From positions 11,755,744 through 11,819,743 of the forward strand of contig JAYGXS010000002.1 in assembly GCA_036362985.1 (NCBI GenBank): 64,000 bases of DNA, in the 5' to 3' direction. Every line of letters begins with the position of its first letter. Positions within the stretch are counted from its first letter, which is position 1. The translations under genes were made by a program, and so were the position numbers. The DNA comes from Ligula intestinalis. Its lineage: Eukaryota; Platyhelminthes; Cestoda; Diphyllobothriidea; Diphyllobothriidae. Under the pieces are notes generated by a model, which was given only the letters and a program-made list of their open reading frames with translations, did not search any database and had not been told where the DNA came from. Positions 56,165 through 64,000 of this stretch are shown here, piece after piece.

Positions 56165-56595
56165 CTCTGCTGCGTGTGTGATCCGACCTTGAGTATATAA
56201 CAATGCGCTAAGTGTCGTGGCATGGCATGGAAGGTTGCCGATTGACGCAATAACTTGGACTACAGAGTATTTGTTTGTGTAGAGTGTCTGACTGATGGAC
56301 TGGGAGTCAGGCTGTAATGGCTCACTTCCGTGGCTTTTACGGCAAACCTATTCCGTGGAATCCACGCCAGGTGTGATTGCATGCCTACGGTTAACTCCAG
56401 CCCCCTGCGCTCACTCCCATTTCCGATCTTCTTAAGTAGGTTGGTTGGTTAATAGCCCTTGTTGGGTCAGGAATGCCCGCTGGAGTCCAAACTGGGTTGA
56501 CATATAGAGCGATGATGCTGCCTGGTCAAGGGAGTGGCTGTACCGCTGCGTGGCTGCTTTCCTTGATTCTCCACCCAAATTCTACCCGGTGGGTT
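56165..56595. other. GC-rich anonymous sequence
   Basis: Two related stretches, GGTTGGTTGGTTAATAGCCC at about 56440 and GGTTGTTTGGTTGGTAGCCC at about 56592, are followed by GGTCAGGA or GATCAGGA and by a CCAAACTGGG box. This is a local repeat of about 150 bases. Confidence 0.4.
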
Positions 56596-56599
56596 GTTT

Positions 56600-57985
56600 G
56601 GTTGGTAGCCCTTGCTGGATCAGGAGTCCCCAACGTAGTCCAAACTGGGAGCAGTTGGGAGATGCAGAAAAGACGCAACCTCAACTGGCTTGAGCCAAAG
56701 GTTTACAGGGGTAAGTTGGGTGCCTGGCCGGGAGCTGCAGGCGAAGAGATGCTGACAGTCATGTGGCGAGACGCCGCAGTCGAGACAGCAGTCAGGTGTG
56801 GACGGATCCAGTCGGTGTTGGTACTGGCGAAGGAGCATGGAGTGGACACTGCGTAGCTGCAGCAGGGTACAGCGAGTGACCCTCGGGAGTTGTCATTCCG
56901 AAGGCGCAATCGGAGGTGGATAGCAACCCAAAAGGACCGGGAAGTGGTAGCTGAATTTTGCGTCCACAACAGCCTTCTGGTAAAGACGCTGGAAGCCTGT
57001 CATAATGATAGACCCATCAATGGATAGATCCAAGAGACATGATGCCACAGTTTTCTTGTGGAGAACTCTAAGAGACGGTTGAGCACTGTGGCTATTTTCG
57101 GGGGCGTGGCAGCGGTGGTGGTGATTTGGATGATCAGGTTGCGAACAGGTCCATCAAAACTGCTGACTTAGGAGTGCGTTGTTGGGGCGACATGCAGGAC
57201 AGAGGCCTCTGCAAGGAGAGGATCGATAGACGACGTCTGGTAGCAACCCGTCTTTGAGCTGAGGGCAGCGTTTTGTGCTGACTGGAGGTGGCGGAGGCTG
57301 GAAGAGCTGATGTTAGGAGACCAGAATGGTGCCGCATAAGTGAGATGCAGCTTGTCCAGCGCTGTAAATGTGGTCGGATAGGTCTCTTCCGTGCAGCCCT
57401 TGGATGTGCTCGTAAGAGCCTTAAGGACCTTGGTGTAGTGGTTCAATTTGCTTGCGACCTCCCTCGTATGGTTCTCGAACATAAAGAGAGGATCGAAAGG
57501 GATGCCAAGGAGCTTCGGCTTACGGACCAGTGGTAAAAACGCATCGTTGACGGTGATGGCTGGGTGGCGACTGAACTCATTTGGATCTAGTGTGAAAACA
57601 GTGACGAACGACTTCACTGCTGAGATCGTCAAACCACGCTGAGTGTATAAGCTCATGACATCAAGCATGGACTCCGAGAGGACATGCGCAACCTGATCAC
57701 TGTGATGGTTCTGGTAGAAAAAGGTGACCCCTTCCGCGTATGATACCACTTTCGCAGGTACCAGAAGGAATGGCGGTCACGGATGTAAGGTGGCAATCAT
57801 CGGACCAGGCCAGTTGGAACGTTCAGGGAGACAAAGTCCTGGAGGAGCTGATCGTGGCGGCGCAGTTAAAGGTTTGTGGAAGGTCAATTGAGACTGCCAC
57901 GGTCCGCAAAGCGGGCTTCTGTTGATTGAAACCCTTGAAGTTGGCGTTACTGAGCTCAAAAAGCGTCGTTGTGCTGTCACGACCC
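56600..57985 (-). mobile_element. Second non-LTR retrotransposon type, inactive
   Basis: On the minus strand the order is as follows. About 57960-57860 reads ANFKGFNQQKPALRTVAVSI and DLPQTFN, polymerase motif A (usually IDLSKAFD). 57749-57168 starts VSYAEGVTFF where motif C (YADD) should be. It continues with AVKSFVTVF, KPKLLGIPFDPLF, VLKALTSTS and LTYAAPFWSP. 56838-56620 has CCLDCGVSPHDCQHLFACSS, a Cys/His cluster common at the C-terminus of jockey-type elements. Between motif A and motif C about 100 bases appear to be lost. YAEG replaces YADD and several frame changes are present, so the element is dead. It is clearly different from the CR1-like LINE at 17 kb. The 5' end, including any endonuclease, was not recognised. 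Confidence 0.8.
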
Positions 57986-57989
57986 AACC

Positions 57990-59770
57990 TGGCTAGACAG
58001 ATCCGCTGCAGACGTCAACATTTCGTGGAGGAGTCGTTGCATAATCTTCGTTAGTGGACTGAGAAGGATGATTTGTCGATATATAGTCGCTAGACCGGGG
58101 TCTTAACTAGATCGTGATACCGGGCGCAGGTGGGGGCGGGGTAAAGAGAGAGTGCGGTAGACACAGCGCAAGTCTAGCCTCTATATAAGCCAATTCACGC
58201 ATAAGTCACCATATCTCCACCAATTTACTTTGGAGCACACGGTGTAACTCTAAGCAATTAACGATTGAACTGTTAATGCCGTTTATTCTGAACGAGGTGC
58301 TACACTTTTTAACTTTTTTGTCTTAATTTACCTAAAATGCGAATTTATTCAGTGACGTGATAAGAAATGGCTAGGACTGCCCGCTATATACAGATTCCTC
58401 TCCATACAAATAACAGGCAAGTTGGCCAATAAAATTGCCCAAAGAAACTTGCCAAGCACATACATTCTTCTGCTCTCGAAACGTGGAAATGACAATAACT
58501 TTTTTATTTTAAGTTAAATACTGTCTGGAAGTACTTATTTCAAAGTCCGCCTCGGAGCCGAAGTAAACTTATTTGTACACTCGAGATTTTTAGATGATTC
58601 AAAACTTCATAAATAAATCATATTTTAGAATCTGAAACTTACTTTCAGAGTTGTTTAAAGCACGCTTCTATTTTATGATGATCATATATCCTGATAAAAC
58701 TTTCTTCCTATCAGTTTTTCGAAAACAATTGAAAAGCAAATGGTTTTTCCTACAGTAAACCACGGTGGCAGTTTCGCATTAACAATCATAGAGAGAGTTC
58801 AGAAGCACACTTCTTTATTTTTCTACTGCATTGACTGAACTGAATTGAACATACAGTCACGCCTGTGAGATGCATAACTTCTTCTTTGCCCTGCTGGAAA
58901 ATTTGACCACCAGAGCCCTCGGTGGATCAAGGCAACAATCAGTGCTGATTGACTAGGCAAAGAGAGGGAGATTTGAAGTGTGCAAAGTAATTGTAGGCTG
59001 TCAACGCAACTATTCGTGCAGTTGGTTAATCAGCAACAGGGGGCCGCGGTTTAATCAGATGCAGTGACTTTTTCGTCAATTTATGTGAAGGGCAGTGCGC
59101 TGTGGCGGTGGTGGTGATTTCGAAGCCTTGAGCCGAAAATTAACCCCTGTCCACAGTCTTGTCTATAGGCAAAAAAATAACGGACACGTTGGAAAAGAAA
59201 GCTAACCCAGATACAATTCTTTTGTCCGCGAATTCGTGTTTAAATGGGTTAAATCTTTGTATGGACTTCAAACCAGTCGACTTAAGGGCTACAGTGAAAA
59301 AATGCTGTTCAAATTGTTATCCTTATTTTACACATGTGGCAGGTTGCTAAATGTTCTCTGTGGATATTGTTCCCATGTTTTAGTGTCTGTTTTCTGGTTT
59401 ATAGCCGTTTAAACCCAGAATCAAGACAAAAGACTCCTGTTGTGCATGACCAAGCACCAAAACTTCCAAAAATCAGCTTATATGTTTTGCATTTATCCGC
59501 AAAAACTGTTGGAGTCAATTGGGCAGAAATTAGCATCTATGATGACTGCAAGGCTAATCATTATTTTTAAACCATTATAATTTGTGTACACCTATCTCAC
59601 AATTTATGCAACTCGAAAAATAAAACGTAACTGATTGTTTTGTGAGCTAATGTTTCGTTGTCTTAGTCGTATCGTCTAGGAATTATGCCTTAAAGATCAA
59701 TGTTTTTTGTCAGGAGGTCTTGGCAGATTTGCTTTATTCAGTTGAGTCAATGGTGAAAAATTTGCAGCCT
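57990..59770. other. No recognisable gene
   Basis: 58.1-58.9 kb is AT-rich with an ACTGAACTGAATTGAAC stretch at about 58836-58852 that resembles the LINE 3' tails. The frames at 59159-59570 lack domains. Confidence 0.45.
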
Positions 59771-59774
59771 CGGT

Positions 59775-59965
59775 GGGAGTCGAGCTTACATGGTAGGAAA
59801 GGCTTTTGTGTAGTAAACGCTCTACCATTGAGCTACGAGGCTCGCATGTTCGCTTGTATTAGCAATTTAATCACACTTGAATCGATTTCACCCACCCAAC
59901 GTACTGCTTGTGTGAAATCTACTAGTACGCAACAGCCAGCTGACTGTCCAAGCAGGATTTTCTAA
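59775..59965 (-). repeat. tRNA-derived SINE, family SINE-A
   Basis: On the minus strand GATTGCTTAGAAAATCCTGC begins the unit. GTGGGTGAAATCGATTCAAG and GTGTGATTAAATTGC follow, then CGTAGCTCAATGGTAGAGCG, a near-perfect A box, and TAAGCTCGACTCCCACC as B box. GCCTCG and CGAGGC could form an acceptor-like stem, and the D arm is intact, but the anticodon arm does not fold. This is a tRNA-derived repeat rather than a gene. Confidence 0.7.
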
Positions 59966-59969
59966 GCAA

Positions 59970-60435
59970 TCATATACATGTTTAAAAAATGTGTTTATTC
60001 CGCCTTACCTTCTATAAATTCCGTGTAATATGCCGCAAATCTATTTTAACTCTGATGCCTTTTCCACAAAAATATTATGAAGTTTTACGAAAGACCAGTC
60101 ATCTGTATGTCTCGCAGAATTGCTGATTGTCCACTTTTATTATGGTGTCGACACCTTTTTCACAGCTTCAGCTGTGCCTTGGCCTATGGGACATTGCCAC
60201 CATTCATAATGTACGCAATTTATATATAAAAATGACTTAGTTGTTGAAACGTTATGGGCTGCCAGCCATTGCACTGCTCGCTTACATGAAGGGGGCTAAA
60301 CTACGGTATGCAAGTTCGCAATTCAGCTAAAAAGCACCCAAATCTCATTTTTCATTGTAACGAGTGGAAGAAGCTTTGCAAACCCCTTGGAAATAATCTT
60401 ATTTGACAGTTTTACCGTCACATTCAATAATATCC
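59970..60435. other. No recognisable feature
   Basis: AT-rich sequence without repeat partners or frames. Confidence 0.45.
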
Positions 60436-60439
60436 CTCG

Positions 60440-60800
60440 CAGGCTTCAAAAAACGATGACTTATGCGTGCAGTCGTTTTAATTGGTTGTAGATCCGCGTC
60501 GCATCTACCACACCTTCTCCCTCCCCCCACCATCTGAACCCGATGTCATGATCAACCCAAGAAGACCGCAGGCGGTAGAGGCCGGAGCCGTCCCTAAGCG
60601 TATTGCCACAACAGGATCGGATTACACGGGGTGGGAGCACCATCAAGGCCATAGCAAGGAGCCAGCGCAGTCTGACTCTCAGTCCGCCACTCCTCATGAA
60701 CACACGCTGGGCTGACCACGCGATCCTACTTATCCTGTCAGTCGACAACTTTTCAGGCTGCGGCTTTTGGCTCACCGTGATAGCTTCAGCCCGTCAAATC
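60440..60800 (+). repeat. Dispersed repeat family X
   Basis: GATGACTTATGCGTGCAG, GTCGCATCTACCACACCTTC, CGATGTCATGATCAACCCAA and CGACAACTTTTCAGGC run parallel to 5.7-6.0 kb. A 104-codon minus-strand frame is open but does not share its frame with the 5.7 kb copy. Confidence 0.55.
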
Positions 60801-60804
60801 GTTT

Positions 60805-61660
60805 ATAGTGAGTAAACTGCGCTGAGCCGTTTACCGCCTCTCCGCTTTCATTTCCAGCCCCCAACCAACATCTAAGTCGGTCAGTAGACGGACGTGGGGC
60901 ATAGGCGCAGGTGCTGATATACCTCGTTTACACGTACTTCGTACATGACCTAGCCCAAAAAATAACGTTAAGTGACTGCTCACCATCGATCTCCTGCAAG
61001 GTTAACCACCGTTTAATAAGCGTTTTCTTTGGTTGTTTGAAAAGAATAGTAATATTTAAGATCTAGAAGCATAATCCGGAAAAAATAGACTGCCGGCTTT
61101 TGAGCGAATGTCTTTTCGACCTCGATACCAAAGGTGAACATGTTAAGTAATCTGCATTTTTTTCTACTGTAGACTGAGGTGTCTTTAAAAATTCAAATTA
61201 CTTTTACAGGAAAAATAAACGGAAAATTATACATTTTATTCATTGGATAGCAAATCACGCCTTCTTTTAATTTTCGCTTTGGGAGAGAATACATTTGGGT
61301 TTTTTACGAAAAACGTTCACACACCCATATAATTTTGAACCAGATGTGCTTTTGCTTTTTTGGCTAAAAATTTCCATGTACAAGTTTATTTCTCGTTTAG
61401 CAAGCGAATCATAAATTACCATATACTATTAAGAGGGTAACAGACAATGCTCATACAGTCAACCATGGAGGCAGGCTGTACCGCATGCTTCCTTATGGAC
61501 ATTGATAAACGAGCAGATACGATAAGAGTCGGATAGACATTTTACAAAATAAACTTGTGGATTTTAAAGCAGACAACACTTGCTCGTAGTCAGACTAACT
61601 GAGGAAAGGAGAAGGTGGCCAGTTAAGACCAGTAGCCGCGGCAGGACAGACAGGCAGCCA
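60805..61660. other. No recognisable feature
   Basis: AT-rich from about 61000 onward. No gene or repeat was recognised. Confidence 0.45.
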
Positions 61661-61668
61661 AGTTACGA

Positions 61669-61765
61669 GGGGGTGGGGGTAGGGGTGTGGGTGGTAGGCA
61701 CATGGTTACGGTAGAACTTCGGGCAGGGGGGGGCTGAGCAGTAATACGGCTCTCGGTGTGGAAAG
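61669..61765 (+). other. G-quadruplex-prone G-rich tract
   Basis: Five G, T, five G, TA, four G, TGT and three G follow each other at 61669-61691, which meets the usual G4 pattern. G-rich sequence continues, including a run of eight G at about 61726-61733. Function is unknown. Confidence 0.6.
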
Positions 61766-62149
61766 GGGAGGGGGTGGCACTTCAATGCAACGGCAGCCCG
61801 CAGATGTGGCCGTGGTCGATGCATTGACTCAGATATTCAGTGCGCCTTATTCAGACGTGTTCTGGGATTTTCAGTTGTCGTTTGCTGTGTTCAGCTTAGG
61901 GGTGGGGAGTCAGTGATATTTAACGCGCTGCGGGTTTTCAACTGTCATTAACCGTGTCCGAGGTAACGGTGGCAAACCAGTGATATTCAAAGTAGCCCAG
62001 CATACATAGCTTAGTGGTAGTAAATGTTTGACCATTGATTTCAATGATGTGGATCATATGCTCAAGAGCAGAAACTGTGACTGTAGTCAGATGTAGTGAA
62101 AGTAGACGAGCAGTCATCTTTCGCACTCTAGACCCTCTTCCCGCTTAAA

Positions 62150-62430
62150 CCGGTGACAAGGCATAGCCGAGATGGCCGAGCAGGAATTAGGCGAAAGCCG
62201 CTTTCTCTAATGCAGGCCAGCAACACTGCCTAAGTTAGTCTTAAGTGACAGTAGCCTTTTGCGCTGGTACTACTGCATTACACACTCTCGTTCACCTTCA
62301 GCAGATGTCCAGAAAGACTTAAGAAGACCGAGTCTGATATTGCTACTACTATTTGTATTACTGCTTACTAGCAATGTAGCTGAGTGATAGTAGTAATGGT
62401 ACCATAACTGACGTTAATAGTTTGTCAGGG
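62150..62430 (-). repeat. Dispersed repeat family Y
   Basis: The minus strand matches 35756-36170 and 50400-50780. On the plus strand, GCCGAGATGGCCGAGCAGG at about 62167-62185 resembles the A-box region of tRNA-Leu or tRNA-Ser. Family Y may therefore be a tRNA-derived SINE read in this direction. No B box was identified. Confidence 0.55.
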
Positions 62431-62434
62431 ACGT

Positions 62435-64000
62435 GATCTGCTTCGGAATATACTACCTAATTTGAATTGAGGTGTACTTGAAACATGTACTACTTAGGTT
62501 TCATTCAGGAAGTGAAATGGAAGACTTTTACTCTTCAGCCTTGATCATTCTCGAAAATTATTCTCTTAGTTCCATTTAAAAGGTGCACCCACTAACTTCT
62601 GTATGAGGATAAAAGAAAATCAACGTTTATATAACCTAGAAGGAATCAAGAGAATTCAGTGCCGCTGGGCAAATACGCTTGTGTGATGACCTTGGTTTCT
62701 TTTAGAATATGGCCTAGTAGAATTTCCTCAGCAAAGTTTCGCCTTCTTACTTGTTGCAGCAGCAGAGATAGGCCACGTTTCAAAACAAAAGTAACGAGAG
62801 TTCGAGGGCTCCTATGACCACTTGCGTAGTATACTATCAGTATATTACTGTTTAAAGACTTAGAAGAATCAGTTTGGTCCAATCTACGTTTATGACATTA
62901 TTGTAACTTGCCAGTAATATGGGATGCTTAAAAAAGTCTTGTCAAAGCTCAAACTATCCGCCAAGTCTATCACGTAAATTCAAGGTGATTCATAAAGAAT
63001 ATACAGGCAGGTTAGTTTATTTTGATAAACACTGAGAGTTCTCTTCTGCGAGAGAATTAGCGAATCATAATCTTGACATGCCAAATACCGTGAATGGAAT
63101 AAAATTAATACAAAAGATTTGCCCAACCACATGGCCCATAATGAAAAACAAAGGGTTGGTATGGCTTTAATTTAAGAAGATTAACGAGTTATTTGCATTT
63201 TCCCTGTAACATTATTCTAAGAATGTTTAGTGTCAAAGGTTAACGTTTTATTAACTAAGGTGTAAGCCTCATATTTTCCTACCTCGATCCTTATTACTAT
63301 AGGTACCTATTCTGCGACATAGGAAAACGCTCCAGCAAGCTCACTTGGCCTTCTTTGTGGTGAAGGATACAGTAAGGAAGCGGGCCAACATTATCACATC
63401 CAAAGTATCTCCAAATCATCTTTCGTACAGTATTAATACAGTATGTCTACAAATTCGTGCAAAGGTATTCATAAAATTTTACGCGGTAATGTCGCATATA
63501 TTTGGCCACGTTATTTTAATTTACTGAATGAATTTAATCCTGAGAAAGCTTTTTAGTTCAGCTTGTTAAGGGTAACGGGCATTCATATTGGCTAAATCGA
63601 TGGTAGCCTAATATCGAAGAAGTCTCCTTAGCTATAAAGTAACGCAGAATAAACTTTACATTAATGTGCAGTATGCTATGTGAGAACCCCACGAAAAGTA
63701 AAAAAGTTTAAAATATATCCTTCCAGAACCAAAAAATTTAGTCCAAATTTGCTCCAATACAAGGAAACCCATTTCGAAGGAATTGCATGTATTTTCATCA
63801 ACAGGGAACAATTTCAGTTTGAAGCTTCTTGCCGCAAAATGCAGTAACAAAAACGTTTTGACCGCATATTTTAGCGCATCAAGTAGGTGGGTGTTAACCA
63901 AAATTGCCCTTATATAATCGTGAAGGAGGAAGAAAAAGCAGATCTTATTAAATCTACATAACGAAGAAATATACTTTTTCGTACACCATAAGTTTCGCGC
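62435..64000. other. No recognisable gene
   Basis: AT-rich sequence. Frames up to about 80 codons have no recognisable features. Confidence 0.45.

Noticed and set aside
59775..59850. Functional tRNA gene
   Set aside because: The A box and D arm are good and an acceptor-like stem can be drawn, but no anticodon stem forms, and the sequence is part of a SINE with three relatives.

Overview
The window looks like a repeat-dense, intron-rich animal genome, most likely a flatworm and possibly a large-genome tapeworm. The flatworm call is an inference from the kinds and divergence of the retroelements. There are no operons, no bacterial-type genes and no CRISPR array. Only one stretch looks like host coding sequence: a terminal exon at 6783-7172 preceded by a splice-acceptor-like sequence. 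Its protein ends in a PDZ-ligand-like tail. Almost everything else that can be recognised is a decayed mobile element or an anonymous dispersed repeat.

Layout. 1-6.7 kb: an inverted pair of Penelope-type terminal modules bounded by an exact 15-bp direct repeat (900-1359), tRNA-like SINE pieces, a MITE fragment, a GC-rich repeat with long G/C runs, and a Penelope 3' end. 6.8-7.3 kb: the candidate exon and two long C runs. 7.4-11.7 kb: a tandem duplication whose second unit was opened by a Penelope-like element (PLE) and by a pair of inverted SINEs. 12.7-13.3 kb: a 5' half of a MITE family (MITE-1). 15.8-16.2 kb: a possible solo LTR. 16.9-20.2 kb: a nearly full-length but dead CR1-like LINE with an (ACTGA)n tail. 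21-25 kb: a SINE, a foldback repeat and telomere-like degenerate repeats. 26.5-29.3 kb: PLE pieces of two lineages. 30.8-34.9 kb: two more MITE-1 copies, one with a perfect 8-bp target-site duplication, and a SINE. 35.7-36.3, 49.9-50.9 and 62.2-62.4 kb: a dispersed repeat (family Y). 38.7-39.4 kb: a third PLE lineage. 40.6-41.6 kb: a LINE fragment. 42-43.4 kb: a duplicated repeat interrupted by MITE-1, next to a mariner-type MITE. 44.3-49.4 kb: PLE pieces in inverted arrangements. 53.1-53.9 kb: a SINE and a pogo-type miniature element that still encodes a transposase tail. 54.8-55.7 kb: an inverted PLE pair. 56.6-58 kb: a second LINE type on the minus strand. 59.8-62.4 kb: SINE, GC-rich repeat, G-quadruplex-prone tract and family Y.

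The most interesting signal is a short module that recurs about thirteen times near PLE ends, on both strands and in at least three sequence types. It reads CTGANGA, then a hairpin, then GAAA plus a UH-type cleavage triplet. This matches the core of the minimal hammerhead ribozymes known from Penelope-like elements. Several modules occur as inverted pairs, and one pair forms a compact element of about 430 bp with a 15-bp direct repeat at its borders. All coordinates and identities come from reading by eye; no alignment or search was run.
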